Shown here piece by piece: positions 16,970 to 28,163 of a stretch of 40,047 nucleotides of DNA. The stretch's first letter is position 1; every line of letters starts with the position of its first letter. Below the pieces are notes generated by a model that was not told where the DNA came from, did no database searches, and saw only the letters and a list, made by a program, of their open reading frames with translations. This DNA is from JAZKBN01 sp040388605. Its GTDB lineage: Bacteria; Bacteroidota; Bacteroidia; Cytophagales; Flexibacteraceae. The stretch spans positions 1 through 40,047 of the forward strand of contig JAZKBN010000034.1 in assembly GCA_040388605.1 (NCBI GenBank). Reading direction: 5' to 3'. Made by a program: the position numbers and the translations under genes.

Positions 16970-19900
16970 TCAGCGGGCTTGGTAGAAACGTTTCGTATTA
17001 ATAACCCCTTTCCTGTCCAGTGTAACATCGAGCCGCACATGCGTATCAGCGGTAGGCGGCTGCGCCTGCCCGCCTACATTAGGGGCGCTTCCCGGCAGAT
17101 TTGTGATGCAGGTAGGGCAATCCATTGTATCGGTAGGTATCAGGCCGGAGCAGGCCGATGCGGAATCTGTGCCTGCTGTAAGGCCCATTTGCATGCTCAT
17201 TACCTGTAATCTGCGGGTGGCCTCGCAGTCCTTTACAGAATTTAAAGGATTGTATGACACGCGATAGATGGGCATCAGCATTAGCTCATCTTCGCCGGGT
17301 TTGTAAACCTCCGCTCTCAGAGTGTCTGTAGCCACAGAGTCATAACCTCCACCACCTATTTGCAGGAATTTAAAGCGGCTTTCCACCAAGCCTGAGAAAA
17401 ACATATCGGCGGTTCCGTAACGAGGAGCTTTGTAAGTTATATCACGGCCCTCGGGATCTTTATTGCCTGTTATGGTTTCGGGCGTTCGAGCATCGCGGCA
17501 GGTTTGCGTAACTATGGAATAGGTACGAACCTGTCCTCGCATTTTGCATTCTGTTACAACCTGGTCAACCATATAGCCGAGCTCTCTTGCCAATATATTA
17601 TTTGGGTTTGAAGTGCCAACGCATGAATCAACATGGAATCCCTTGGCGTGCAGGGCTTCTAATAGCGATGTCCTGATTGAAAGACGCTTACTCTCACAAA
17701 AATAACTTACCGCCCTGTTCAGTGTGGATATGTCGATTTCAACCTTGCTGCGCATCCTTACCGAATCAATAGTAAACATATTTGTCCTGCAACCGTGGCT
17801 TACGAAATCGCTGTAATTGCTTATGCTGTCTTCTTCATTTTCCCACAGCAGGAACCTGCCGTGGTTATAATAGCCGGGGCTCTCAAAATCATTGGCATTC
17901 AGGCTGTCGCCGTAATGAATATCAGGAGAGTCGCCGTTTAATGCACCTTGCAGAACTTTGAAATAAGCATAGCGCTGCCCGCTGCTCCATTTTTTATGGG
18001 TTATGCCGCATTTAATGCGACCTATGCTGCAATAATCGCAAATGCTGTCTCCGCCGGGGCAAATGGCATGTTTACCGGTTCCATCGGTATAAAAATTAGG
18101 GTCTGAAAAGCAATTCTGAAGCTCAATCTCTGCCTGTGACTTTACCTTGTACTGGTAGTATTTGAATGCATAGACCGGATCTTTCACCCCTGATAAATAC
18201 TGAGTATACCTGCTTGTTCCGGCCGGTTTGTATGACACCTGGTAAGCAGGCATTGGTCTGTAGCCCTGCTTATTGGTATCGCTGCTTACCGGCGGGCTGA
18301 TTGCTGTAGGCGTTCCTGAGTATGTCCATAACAGGGGCGATGAATACAAAGTACTTCCGGCAATAGAATCTGTTGAGATAGGAAATATATCCTGATCAGT
18401 AATAATCTTTGCAAATCTGTATCCTGTGCAGTTCAGGAACTCAACAACCATATTATAATGGAATGTACGGTCTATGGGCGACGGAAAATCGGCGCTGTCG
18501 CCTCCTGAAGCGCCAGGTGGCAGCTGTGCATCACGTACTCGCTGGCTGGCCTTCCTTATTTTTCTTCCTGCAATCCAACGCATGAACCAGTTCATGTGTA
18601 TATTGCTGTTTATCAGGTCGTCGTGCACCGCTCCGGAGTTTCCGTTTTCGCGGTCAACGCTTGAAGATATACTTCCGGTATAGCTGCTGTCAGGCAGACC
18701 TACCGAACCGTTGGGGCACCCGCCTTTGCGCTGTCTTACAAAACTAAGCTGGTTCAGCCAACAGCGGTAAAGCTTGTTTGGCGTATATTGATAAGGACTT
18801 TCTATTGTTCCGGATGTATCCTTACCATAAGTCTCAGTAAGCATTTTATACACCATCATATTAAAAGTGCCCGGTGTTTGGTAGCCTATCATCATAGAAT
18901 CGAGATAGGTATAGTAAATGGTCTTTATTTTATTGGTATCGGCCGGCTTTGCAACGGTGTGGGCCGGCATCGGGTAAGCAGAATAAGCCTCATCGGTATC
19001 TGAAACGCAATCCCAAAAATAATTATAAGCAATGCCTTCATAATCGAAGGTAAAATCAAGCACCGCATCGCAATCTTTAAGCACGTATGGGTTAACCCAC
19101 ATGGCTGTATCATGGCGGGCATATATTTTAGGATCCCCGTTAAAGGCGCTGAAATTTGCCAGCGGGAATACAAAGTCGCGGCAGCATTGGGTAGATACCA
19201 ATACCTCGTTGGCTGTTACACCCAGGCTTTTCACAAATTGGAAGTACGTTTTATTCATTCCTGTGAAATAAGAATACATATCCAGTGAATCCACCCGGTA
19301 TAAGGTATCCAGTTTCCCGAAAGCTGAAATGCTGTCAGCGCTGTGGCGGGCATTGTAAAGCCGTTGGTTCAGGTTGGTAACGCTGTCTTTAAAATCTTTA
19401 AGACCGCAGGGCGATTTTATTTTACCAAGCCATACCGTCAGCAGGTTTACCAAGGGCGCGGTCTGGTTACCCATCGCGTTGCCTGCAGCGCTTACTATAT
19501 CACCATCTCCGATTGGTATTATACGTTTTTCAATACTGTATGACCCCATTGGCAGCCTCAGCGAGCGAAAATCAACGGTGGCTTCAGTCTGGCAGGCAAT
19601 GGTATCAGAATGCGCAATAATCCTGGCTGAATCACCTTCGGCTATATGCCATGCGGTTTGAGTAACATCAGTTGGGAGCGAAAAATGTTTAAAGTCGCTG
19701 CCGTCGGTTTTGGTGATGCTTACATCCAAGAGGTACCTGCAATTTAATGAAACATCAAGGCAGCCCTGGGTTACAGAGTTACAGCCTGTATGGTAGTTTA
19801 TTGAAAACCACGTGCTTGCAGGCAGGTATAAGGCTTTAGATGTGGTAATGCCTGAGGCCCCTGCCACCCCGGTGCCCAGGTAACCGGCCGAAGAGTCTGA

Positions 19901-21622
19901 GCCGGTACCCGGCATGGGATCAAGCGTAAGCGAATCATCGTTGTTTAAAATAAGAACAGTGGCCAGTACTTTGCCGTCGCGGGTTTTAAAGGTGGCTGTG
20001 GCAGTATTGTTCGGGTCTATTGTTATTGTTTTTTCAACATTTTCGGGATCGGGGGCTTCGGCTCCGAACAGCTTTACAAGCTCACTGTCTGATGCTGCGG
20101 CGTATATATAACGGGTGGTATGCGGTTGGTCCCCGAAGGTCTTAACTGACAAGGGTTGAGTAGGTAAGGATTCCTGTGAAACCCTGTTTGTATTATCATT
20201 GGTATAAAAAGTGCGCGAAAATGGAATTCCATCGGTGCCGGATACACCTTTATTGACGTGTTCCGGGTAGGTGCTGAAGTATAGAAGATCGGGCTTTGGC
20301 ATCCACTCAAAATTCAAAAGTTTGGCGTCGGTATCAAAATCACGCGGACGGTATGGCCTTTTATCTGTGAATACAAGACTCGGAAAAGACCCGCTTACTT
20401 CAGTTATTGCAGCGAACATCCTTCTGAAAATTATTTTCGGTCCATCGGATAGCGGCACCGGCAACAGTTTCAGGGCCGGTCTACCTGAATAATCAAGCAC
20501 GTTTTGTTCAACAATGGTTTTGCCGTCTGCCGGCAATGTGGTTATGGTCTGTCGCAGGTTGTTGAGGCCATCGGCGTATTTGGCACGTTCTTTAACGGCA
20601 TCTTTCTCGGTGAAAATACGCTCATAGGTATAATTCCGGGTACTGTCAGGATCACCGAAATAAAAGAATTTGTAGTCCCGGCCGGAAGAGTCTTTGGACG
20701 AATCACCGGCTGCGAAATATTGCCCATGCCTGCTCACAGTATGTGACCATTTTCCGTATCTTATTTCACCGTTTGCAGCCAATGAAGTTGCCCGAACGCG
20801 CCAAACATAAAAACCTGTACCTTCGGCAAGCGCAACAACGAGGCTGCAAACAGGCTGTTCTGATAATATTGTGGTTGCATTATCCCATTCTACACCTGCA
20901 TAAATGCGGCTGTCTCCTTGCGGAGGCATACCTAAAGTATCATTTGTAAGTTTCAGCAATTGCACCTGCCAGCCGCAGACAAGCATTTCTTCGCTGCTTT
21001 TGCTCCAGTTCAGCAATTTCCTTTTAGACTCCGCATCATCATCTGCCGGGTAATCAATCATACTGCTGATGTTCACAAGCACGTCCCCAACTTCAATATT
21101 GTACTCAACATAAGCATGCGACTCAATTTGCAGCAGGTCATGATTATCGGCCAGGCTAGCCGGACGCTGAATATGGAATGCAAATGTATCTGTAGCTAAG
21201 GTGCTGTCATTGGGCAGGTTAACTGCAATGTTTGCCGTTCTCTTAAGCGCGCTTAATGTTACAAATTGTGTATCAAGCGGAACTGCCCCCTGCCAAAAAG
21301 TTACGATTAAGGTATCAGGAGCTCTTTCCACATCAACGGAGAGTGTACTTGGATCCTGTTCTATCCTAAGCTGCGCCGTTGCTTTTCTGAACCCGCCGGA
21401 AGCTGAGCTGTTTGCAGGATATGCCGGGAAAATAACAGGCATCAGAACATAGCCGTCCGGCGCGCTCCATTCGGAGTCATTCGGATCGAAATAAGTACCT
21501 TCAGTGAAGCGCGGGGAATAATAGCTGCATTGCGCGTAGACAGATGAGGAGCTAAGGCAAATTGCTGTTATTGTCAAAAGACAGCTGACCAGGAATAATC
21601 GTAACTGTAAATATCTCTTCAT
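16970..21622 (-). CDS. Large exported RHS-like protein, middle part of the complex
   Basis: 1,550 residues with a signal peptide (FLVSCLLTITAICLSSSSVYAQ). The region around 150-330 looks Fn3-like. From about 340 it carries RHS-type text found in the central part of large Bacteroidota RHS proteins: YADGLNNLRQTITTL, VLDYSGRPALKLLP, then PFSRTFYTNDNTNRVSQES, a segment with TRYIYAAASDSELVKLFG, and an IDPNNTATATFKTRDGKVL motif. About 600-1500 is large, beta-rich and rich in cysteines (for example CDYCSIGRIKC and DCPTCITN), possibly disulphide-stabilised outside the cell. There is no toxin tip and no sorting tail. It starts one base after the 241-aa gene stop begins (TGATG arrangement), so it is co-translated with its neighbours. 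Confidence 0.7.
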   Translation of the reverse strand: MKRYLQLRLFLVSCLLTITAICLSSSSVYAQCSYYSPRFTEGTYFDPNDSEWSAPDGYVLMPVIFPAYPANSSASGGFRKATAQLRIEQDPSTLSVDVERAPDTLIVTFWQGAVPLDTQFVTLSALKRTANIAVNLPNDSTLATDTFAFHIQRPASLADNHDLLQIESHAYVEYNIEVGDVLVNISSMIDYPADDDAESKRKLLNWSKSSEEMLVCGWQVQLLKLTNDTLGMPPQGDSRIYAGVEWDNATTILSEQPVCSLVVALAEGTGFYVWRVRATSLAANGEIRYGKWSHTVSRHGQYFAAGDSSKDSSGRDYKFFYFGDPDSTRNYTYERIFTEKDAVKERAKYADGLNNLRQTITTLPADGKTIVEQNVLDYSGRPALKLLPVPLSDGPKIIFRRMFAAITEVSGSFPSLVFTDKRPYRPRDFDTDAKLLNFEWMPKPDLLYFSTYPEHVNKGVSGTDGIPFSRTFYTNDNTNRVSQESLPTQPLSVKTFGDQPHTTRYIYAAASDSELVKLFGAEAPDPENVEKTITIDPNNTATATFKTRDGKVLATVLILNNDDSLTLDPMPGTGSDSSAGYLGTGVAGASGITTSKALYLPASTWFSINYHTGCNSVTQGCLDVSLNCRYLLDVSITKTDGSDFKHFSLPTDVTQTAWHIAEGDSARIIAHSDTIACQTEATVDFRSLRLPMGSYSIEKRIIPIGDGDIVSAAGNAMGNQTAPLVNLLTVWLGKIKSPCGLKDFKDSVTNLNQRLYNARHSADSISAFGKLDTLYRVDSLDMYSYFTGMNKTYFQFVKSLGVTANEVLVSTQCCRDFVFPLANFSAFNGDPKIYARHDTAMWVNPYVLKDCDAVLDFTFDYEGIAYNYFWDCVSDTDEAYSAYPMPAHTVAKPADTNKIKTIYYTYLDSMMIGYQTPGTFNMMVYKMLTETYGKDTSGTIESPYQYTPNKLYRCWLNQLSFVRQRKGGCPNGSVGLPDSSYTGSISSSVDRENGNSGAVHDDLINSNIHMNWFMRWIAGRKIRKASQRVRDAQLPPGASGGDSADFPSPIDRTFHYNMVVEFLNCTGYRFAKIITDQDIFPISTDSIAGSTLYSSPLLWTYSGTPTAISPPVSSDTNKQGYRPMPAYQVSYKPAGTSRYTQYLSGVKDPVYAFKYYQYKVKSQAEIELQNCFSDPNFYTDGTGKHAICPGGDSICDYCSIGRIKCGITHKKWSSGQRYAYFKVLQGALNGDSPDIHYGDSLNANDFESPGYYNHGRFLLWENEEDSISNYSDFVSHGCRTNMFTIDSVRMRSKVEIDISTLNRAVSYFCESKRLSIRTSLLEALHAKGFHVDSCVGTSNPNNILARELGYMVDQVVTECKMRGQVRTYSIVTQTCRDARTPETITGNKDPEGRDITYKAPRYGTADMFFSGLVESRFKFLQIGGGGYDSVATDTLRAEVYKPGEDELMLMPIYRVSYNPLNSVKDCEATRRLQVMSMQMGLTAGTDSASACSGLIPTDTMDCPTCITNLPGSAPNVGGQAQPPTADTHVRLDVTLDRKGVINTKRFYQAR

Positions 21623-22347
21623 CAGCTTTTAACAATTTTATAGCCCTTGAATTGCTTCCTTAATTTGCCGTCATTATTAAACACATGCAGCCTGGCAGGT
21701 ATCACACCGGGCTCAGTATAATCCGTACTTTTAATATGTATAATCCGTTCCGCCGAAACGTGTTTACGTTCAGACAGTTGCCATGCGGCCCTTATGCATG
21801 TATCGGCGCTTATCATAAATCCGAGGTAATTCCCTTTTTCACCTTTTTGAAGCTTTTTATCCAACTTAAACACCACAAGCCGATATGTTTTACCATCTGC
21901 TGTACTGTCTATGGTTCTAACAATTGGCAAACGGGCAATATCCAGCATTTGGGTACCAAAAAAGGCATCTCTGAGCTGTTCCAGCTTTTCATACCCGGGC
22001 AGGTTTTTTCTTGGGCTTATAACAATCACCTTCTTATCGTCAAGCACGGTTACCTGCTCAGTTGAATCCCGGTATATATTTAGCTTAGGAGTGGAATAGA
22101 CTACATTATACTTGTAATTGGCAATGGTAATATCGGTATATATGCTTTTAAGAATTCGGCCGTTATAGCCGTTTCTGGCATTATTCCTTATTCCGTACCG
22201 GGTTGTGCATAACTTGCCTGCCCTATTTGAAATTTGCTTTTCCAATTTGGCAAGCGCAATCTCCACAGCCTTCCTATCCGCTTCATATTTTGAGAATCTA
22301 AAGCCACCGCATGTGAGTATTATAAGAGCAAAACAAAACTTTATCAT
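21622..22347 (-). CDS. Exported hypothetical protein of the RHS operon
   Basis: 241 residues with a short hydrophobic N-terminus (FCFALIILTCGGF) that may be a signal or a weak lipoprotein signal with C13. The rest is alpha/beta: a basic N-terminal helix (YEADRKAVEIALAKLEKQI) and then strands. I recognise no family. Its ATG overlaps the stop of the 1926-aa gene (ATGA) and its own stop overlaps the next ATG, so it sits between two giant RHS-like genes with translational coupling at both ends. This argues for a fixed stoichiometric role, such as a periplasmic chaperone or adaptor for them, which is inference. Confidence 0.55.
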   Translation of the reverse strand: MIKFCFALIILTCGGFRFSKYEADRKAVEIALAKLEKQISNRAGKLCTTRYGIRNNARNGYNGRILKSIYTDITIANYKYNVVYSTPKLNIYRDSTEQVTVLDDKKVIVISPRKNLPGYEKLEQLRDAFFGTQMLDIARLPIVRTIDSTADGKTYRLVVFKLDKKLQKGEKGNYLGFMISADTCIRAAWQLSERKHVSAERIIHIKSTDYTEPGVIPARLHVFNNDGKLRKQFKGYKIVKS

Positions 22348-25300
22348 TGTCTGCGGGCTGAAGGATAGTTGCTGTGCTGCTCGGCTATGGTTCTGCGTCC
22401 GTGCATGGTTTCCTTTATTTTCCTGACCAATGCACCCTGGCCGTTGTACTGGTAAATAGTTCCAAAGTGCAGGTTGTCGAACTCAGCAAGCACCTTGTAG
22501 CTGGCCTGATCATACACATAGGCTTTCGACACAGTTTTGGCTGGCAGAATCTTTAAATCATCAATTAATGCCCCCGGCGAAGTTGCCTTTAAGCGAAGCA
22601 CCATCAGGTTACCGGTAATATCCGCACTTAAGCCTGTAAGCTGCGCCTCGTACCTGTACCATTCCTCGCATTTGGCTGTAGGTTTCATATCTGTTAATGA
22701 ATCCGTTCCGAATTTGAGTTTTGCAATACCGGCTTGGTTGGCCCAGAACTGTATGGTAGCGCCACGAACGTAATCAGGCCCTTTTAATACGGTGTCAATA
22801 TTACTTTGACTTACTGATGAAAGTGAAAAGGCCCTGCTGCCTGTATGTGCCGTGCCTGAAATACCCCTGGCTGAAAGCTCGTAATCTTCAAATGCCACTT
22901 CAGCAGCCCTTGCGTTAGAACCTGTGAAAACAGGTGTCAGTTCGTTTTTGCCAAATATGGCAAAGGAATAAATCTTATTTGCATCGCGTTCTTCCCGACC
23001 CTGTGAGCCGACAGTAAACTGGGTGGTGTTTGTTGCTTCCAGCCAGCCGGATGCTCCTCGCAGGTTATTAATTTCCTCATTAGCTGCCGGAAAACTGAAT
23101 GCGCCTGTCGTATACCCGCTTAGGCTCATTGCAGTATCGAAGCTGCCTTTCTTTACATTGCTGCGATAAACAAAGCTTGCTTCGGGCAGCAAAAGTGCAT
23201 TCAGTTTTGTGAGCGCACTACTGCCTGACGATATACCCTGCTCATTAAGATATTGTTGCAATCCTGCTTTGTCATCTCCTGTGGTGTTAAAACGGTTGTT
23301 GCTTAAAGAAGTGGCCTGCGCGCTCAATATATTCTGAGGCATAAGCCACTCATCTGATTCGTAGGGTAATATATGCTTGTTTAAAATGCTGAAGGTTGTA
23401 ATTGAAGCCGCAACATCTTTCAGGCGGTTTTGAGCAACGGCAAGCTCTGGGTAGTGCCAGTATGCCGGAATCTGCATCATGCACACGGTTTTGCCGCTGT
23501 CGGCAGCTATGGGCAGGTCATCGTTTTTGGTGGTAAGTATAGGCTCGCCTGAACGGGCATCATAGCCAACATTGCTTTGCGTTATTCGCACACCGTCTTT
23601 AATGCTTGTTACAGATTTAACCACAGCCGGGTACCTGATAACCGTTGCCCGGCTCAGGGAGCTGAGCGAGTGCTGCGTAATATCAAAACCGAAGCCGAAA
23701 GTCGGTGTAATCAGAAGTGAGCCGGATACTGAAATATCGAATTCGAGGCTCATGTCCAATGAGTTTTCCTCGTTATTGTATTGCTCAACGGCTCCCTCGC
23801 TTTCTCTTCCAAGGTTCAGGTAAACCAGCTTTTTGTCGCTTTTAAGCACAGGCAGGGGTTCGCCCGGCTTATAGTAATCGTATTCGGTGGCAGATACCAC
23901 CGTTTTTTCGGCAACCTTGGCGCTGCTTAATATAGTGCCCACACTGTCATAGAGGTAATCGCCCTTTAAATCCCGGTTGGCTTTAACCTGTCCGTGCATG
24001 CTGTTAAACCTGAACTCGAAACCCTGCCTTACGCTTTCATGTTTCAGGTCTATATTTACTATACCCAAGGGCATTACAAAACTATATCCGTCGCGGGTGG
24101 CGCTCAAATCATTGAATTTTACCGAAGGCGAGTTGGTGCCTGAAGGTTTGCCAAGGGCATTATAATCAGGATAGCTCATTCCGAAAGGATAATCTTTACA
24201 GGTATAAAATTCATGCACTGAATGCCCGGTGCCCGAAAGACCTTTGTGAATGGAGCTTATCACAACCCGGCTGTGCCCTATTGCTGCTGCCGGCAACAGG
24301 GATTCACCTACGGGGCCTTCAAGCTGCTCCCTGCTTTCTCCGGCTATTATTTTATCGAGCCATTTTTGCGAAGCCATAGGCAGGAAGGTCTTAAAGGGGC
24401 TTTCATCACGCGCGCCGGAAGGCTCGTTTGTTGCAATACCGCTGCTTATAACTTCGTAACCGTTTTTTGTCTTGCGGTAATTGGTGTAGCTGAATTCATG
24501 CCCGAAAACGGAGGCGTCCCCGGATTCAAGACCGTAATCAATTGTCAGCAGGCGCTTTACACGGGCTCCGCCGCCTCGTTTCATGCCCGCCATTGGCAGC
24601 TTGAGGTATGAAAGGTTATCGTTCAGCACTGTGCCAACATCATCTTTATCAGGTATGTTGTACTCAACTACGTTCAAAAGAGCTTCAGCCATTACCGGAG
24701 CCATCATTGTTGCGGCGGCCAAAACTCCAGGTATGCTGAAGGCTGAATTCGCAAGATCCCGTATAGGCCTGTCAAATGCAGCATTAATATAAGAATCGCA
24801 GTTATCCCACATGCCATAGCGGCGGGTTGTAAAATAATCGTAGCACGCCCTTCGCGGGTGATCGTTGTTATAATCATAGCCTTTGGTCGCAAGGCTTACT
24901 TTTATGGTTTTTTTTGTCGAATCCACCTCAGCATTACCGAACCCGGTATAGCCGGTTATATACTCGGTCATACAACTTTGCAGATTAGCCTGCGTGCCGT
25001 TATGTTCCGACATCAGGTATAAAAACTTGAAAGCTAATTTAGAAGGCTCTTTTCCCTTGTAGTAATCATTTATCAGGTCGCATTGGGTATGCAGCCGGCT
25101 TATGTAATCATCGGCGGCAGTATCCAGGCCCAAATCTTCAGGGTCTACCCAATAGTCGGAATCGTCCTCGGTTTCGTTATGGTCAATAAGGCTTGCCATA
25201 ACCATTGGGGCTTTGTCCTGCACATATGCATAATCCTTTTGCTCATACTGTACATGTATTTCGCCGCCGCTCGGAAGCTTTATCTGCTTTAACTGCCATG

Positions 25301-28124
25301 CTGCGGGATCGTAATCTTTTGCCGCTCCGAATCTCGCTTCCTTTCGCCAATCTGTACGCAAAAACCACAATCCTGTATTGGGTTTAAGTGGTCCCTGGTA
25401 CACCCATGGGTTCAGGTATTTTTTTCGTTCCTGTGCAAAAGGCATTTGAAAACCCCAAGGGTCCGATAAATAGGGGGAGTAATCTGGGTTTTGGGCTCCG
25501 GCAGAATAGGATGGCCATTCGCCGGTATTCAGTAAATCAGGATAATCGTTAATAAGCTGATCAGGGAACTCTCCCAGGTTTTTGTATTTGTAAACAAATT
25601 CATAAGGCAGTGTAAGGCTGGTTTGCACACCTTCGTACTCAAACCATACTTTTTTAAGAGTTAATTTTCCGTATGCCCCGTTTTTTGAATTCGGAAGGCG
25701 GCCGACAAGTGAGTTATCATACGCGAAACGTACCGTTTTAAGCGGCTTTTCAGGCCTTTCTTTTGAAAAAAGCACAATGGCTTCCAGCTTTTCAAGTTCG
25801 TGTATACCACGTGCCGATGAGCTTAAGGCCGCCGGGTCGCCGCCTGTTCCGACTTGAGCGGCGTCTATGCCATCAAAACGGGCCGAATCGCTGCCGGTAA
25901 GGTACCTTGCAGGAATTTGGCTGAGCTTACCTGTAAGCAAACTGTCGAAACGGCTGCGTTTTGTTTTGTTGGTTATAAAAAATGCAATGTGCGTTTTGGT
26001 CTCAACCGTTTTTAAATAATAAACCTCACGCAGGCCGGTACTTATTGTGCCTACATCATCCTTTTTATCTGAAATAGTGCCCTTGCTATAGTTCAGGCCT
26101 GTATAGGGCATTCGCCACCTGTACCAGTTTTTGGCCGAATCGGTTGAAGCATTCAAGTGCCCGTATTTTTGAAAATACTGTAGTTGTGTCCAGCCCCCGG
26201 CGTCAGCGTTATCAACCCGATTATTGCCGTTTAAATCAACATACGACGGAGAAAGAATTTCGGTCAGCAGATACGAGGAAACATACGGGTTGTTCTTAAC
26301 AGAGCCATAAATTCTTTCAGGCCCCGAGCCGTCAACATCCACATTCCAGTCTGATGTATTGGCCGCACCTTTAAGCGGAATGTTTTGGTAAATAATTGCA
26401 TTCTCAATGCCTGAGGGACTTTTATAGCTGAAAGAAAGCTCAGATTCTGATTTGGTAAGCACAGGCAGTCCGTACCTGCTTACATTCCCGTTCGGCCCCA
26501 ATATGTTCATTACAGACAGGGCTTTGCCCTGACCCCTTGCGCTCATATAAGATTTGTTCCGACTTATTATAGCGTCTGATGGGTTGTAATTTGTTGCCGC
26601 ATCGGCAAACTTTGAAGGAGTTATTATTGATGAGCGCGTCCATAGCGAGTCGTCCAATTCCGGTAACAGCTGCCTTGGAGAACCATCTGTAATGTACCTT
26701 GGAATAAGACTTGCAAAATTCTTTAAACTCAGCAATCCGCCCTGGTCATGATTAAACCTGAACTGTCCCTTGGAATTTTCCTTTCCGGCAAGCTTTGTTG
26801 AGCTAATTTCCTGCGATTGTGATGTAAAGCCTAAATTAACGCCTATATCAGCCCCCTCTCCACCGCTTAAATCCAGCCCAAGTGAACCGCTGATTGTGCT
26901 CGATTTACTGCTGTTCGGGTAAAACGCATCTAGCTGCGCCGGTACATACCTGAATGAACCGCTTAAGTTTTCTCCTGAAACATTATAACTGTCGTAATTG
27001 GCAAAGGGTACCGATGTAAAGTACAAGCGGTTTGAATACGGGTTATCCTGTTCAGAATAATAATCATGCAGCAGGTTATTCGCCTGCTCGCCCGTATGGT
27101 GCATAAGGCCCTGCCCCCGGAAAATTGAGGTTTCTTCGTCTTTGTCCCAAAAAAATGAGGTGCCAAGGCCGGTCTGGAGCGTAATGTCAAATGGCGATAT
27201 TTTTATCCCTCCCGGTGAGTTGTTAAAATTAACACCATTTATAAGGTAGTTTTTCTTAGGCACCAGCGCTGCTTTCGACAGGCGCAGCTCTTTTGCCCAT
27301 GAAACATAGGCAGATCCGACTGTAATTGCCTCATGCGGCTTTAACTTCAACGCTTTACGATCGTCAGCCTTATCTTCAGCCGTTTTTGGTACTTCGGTAG
27401 TATTTTTTTCAGATTTCCCGAACAGGTGATTTAACGAAACACTTGCAGTTGGATGATATGTAATTCCCTGGGGTCCCTTTTCAAGATTAAGGCCTACATT
27501 CATGTCTACTTTAGTAAGCCCTTTAGCCATGATTCCGAAACCATAGTATCGTGCAAATCCGGTGTAATTATTGAACCGTATGGATGTGCTTCCGTTGAGA
27601 TCAAAGCTCGGAAGTGCATTGTCCTTATCCCTTACAACCTGATTCGATTCTTTTTTGGTAATATCATCGAAGCTGAAAAACTCATAGTTTACATTACCCC
27701 TGAATGAAGTGGTCCAATTGAGCGGGGCTTTTGCATATTGCTTTACCTGGAATGAATCCGCATCATCCGGGAAGCCTTTTACCTGCCTGTTAATTGCGCC
27801 GGGGTTTAATGACCAGCCGTAGCCTACCCAGCTTGCCTCTTCTTCATGGCTCACACCACTGTGATAAGCCAAAGACATGGCGTATCCTGAGCCTTCAGGC
27901 CCCGGAATTTGAATCACAGGCAGGTTATAGGTAAAATCCCCGGAAAACAGATTTACCATATCTGTGGTGCCAACGGGCTCAAAGCTAGAAAACTCAGGCG
28001 ATGCCGGGCCGCTTGTAAGCGCATAGGCCACACCCGGGGCACCTGCTTCGGTGATAATTATAAAGAAAAGGAATAAAGTAATTATTCTGCACAGTTGCCT
28101 GTGCCTGCGGAAGTAGCAGCTCAT
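22344..28124 (-). CDS. SpvB/TcB-like RHS amino-terminal protein
   Basis: 1,926 residues with an N-terminal hydrophobic export signal (about 12-36). Residues 52-112 hold the N-terminal signature of Bacteroidota RHS and SpvB/TcB-like proteins: MVNLFSGDFTYNLPVIQIPG, then LAYHSG, then EEEASWVGYGWSLNPGAI. A long beta-rich body follows. The last 200 residues contain a carbohydrate-binding-like jelly-roll (about 1760-1860) and end with YD-like repeats (YVYDQASYKVLAEF, YQYNGQGALVRKI). There is no core-end motif and no toxin tip, so it looks like the front half of an RHS shell without the cargo. The gap from the 201-aa gene is 39 bp; the 241-aa gene overlaps its stop by 4 bp. Confidence 0.75.
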   Translation of the reverse strand: MSCYFRRHRQLCRIITLFLFFIIITEAGAPGVAYALTSGPASPEFSSFEPVGTTDMVNLFSGDFTYNLPVIQIPGPEGSGYAMSLAYHSGVSHEEEASWVGYGWSLNPGAINRQVKGFPDDADSFQVKQYAKAPLNWTTSFRGNVNYEFFSFDDITKKESNQVVRDKDNALPSFDLNGSTSIRFNNYTGFARYYGFGIMAKGLTKVDMNVGLNLEKGPQGITYHPTASVSLNHLFGKSEKNTTEVPKTAEDKADDRKALKLKPHEAITVGSAYVSWAKELRLSKAALVPKKNYLINGVNFNNSPGGIKISPFDITLQTGLGTSFFWDKDEETSIFRGQGLMHHTGEQANNLLHDYYSEQDNPYSNRLYFTSVPFANYDSYNVSGENLSGSFRYVPAQLDAFYPNSSKSSTISGSLGLDLSGGEGADIGVNLGFTSQSQEISSTKLAGKENSKGQFRFNHDQGGLLSLKNFASLIPRYITDGSPRQLLPELDDSLWTRSSIITPSKFADAATNYNPSDAIISRNKSYMSARGQGKALSVMNILGPNGNVSRYGLPVLTKSESELSFSYKSPSGIENAIIYQNIPLKGAANTSDWNVDVDGSGPERIYGSVKNNPYVSSYLLTEILSPSYVDLNGNNRVDNADAGGWTQLQYFQKYGHLNASTDSAKNWYRWRMPYTGLNYSKGTISDKKDDVGTISTGLREVYYLKTVETKTHIAFFITNKTKRSRFDSLLTGKLSQIPARYLTGSDSARFDGIDAAQVGTGGDPAALSSSARGIHELEKLEAIVLFSKERPEKPLKTVRFAYDNSLVGRLPNSKNGAYGKLTLKKVWFEYEGVQTSLTLPYEFVYKYKNLGEFPDQLINDYPDLLNTGEWPSYSAGAQNPDYSPYLSDPWGFQMPFAQERKKYLNPWVYQGPLKPNTGLWFLRTDWRKEARFGAAKDYDPAAWQLKQIKLPSGGEIHVQYEQKDYAYVQDKAPMVMASLIDHNETEDDSDYWVDPEDLGLDTAADDYISRLHTQCDLINDYYKGKEPSKLAFKFLYLMSEHNGTQANLQSCMTEYITGYTGFGNAEVDSTKKTIKVSLATKGYDYNNDHPRRACYDYFTTRRYGMWDNCDSYINAAFDRPIRDLANSAFSIPGVLAAATMMAPVMAEALLNVVEYNIPDKDDVGTVLNDNLSYLKLPMAGMKRGGGARVKRLLTIDYGLESGDASVFGHEFSYTNYRKTKNGYEVISSGIATNEPSGARDESPFKTFLPMASQKWLDKIIAGESREQLEGPVGESLLPAAAIGHSRVVISSIHKGLSGTGHSVHEFYTCKDYPFGMSYPDYNALGKPSGTNSPSVKFNDLSATRDGYSFVMPLGIVNIDLKHESVRQGFEFRFNSMHGQVKANRDLKGDYLYDSVGTILSSAKVAEKTVVSATEYDYYKPGEPLPVLKSDKKLVYLNLGRESEGAVEQYNNEENSLDMSLEFDISVSGSLLITPTFGFGFDITQHSLSSLSRATVIRYPAVVKSVTSIKDGVRITQSNVGYDARSGEPILTTKNDDLPIAADSGKTVCMMQIPAYWHYPELAVAQNRLKDVAASITTFSILNKHILPYESDEWLMPQNILSAQATSLSNNRFNTTGDDKAGLQQYLNEQGISSGSSALTKLNALLLPEASFVYRSNVKKGSFDTAMSLSGYTTGAFSFPAANEEINNLRGASGWLEATNTTQFTVGSQGREERDANKIYSFAIFGKNELTPVFTGSNARAAEVAFEDYELSARGISGTAHTGSRAFSLSSVSQSNIDTVLKGPDYVRGATIQFWANQAGIAKLKFGTDSLTDMKPTAKCEEWYRYEAQLTGLSADITGNLMVLRLKATSPGALIDDLKILPAKTVSKAYVYDQASYKVLAEFDNLHFGTIYQYNGQGALVRKIKETMHGRRTIAEQHSNYPSARRQ

Positions 28125-28163
28125 GGAATGGCGGCGTTATATTATATAAATGCAACAGGCAGC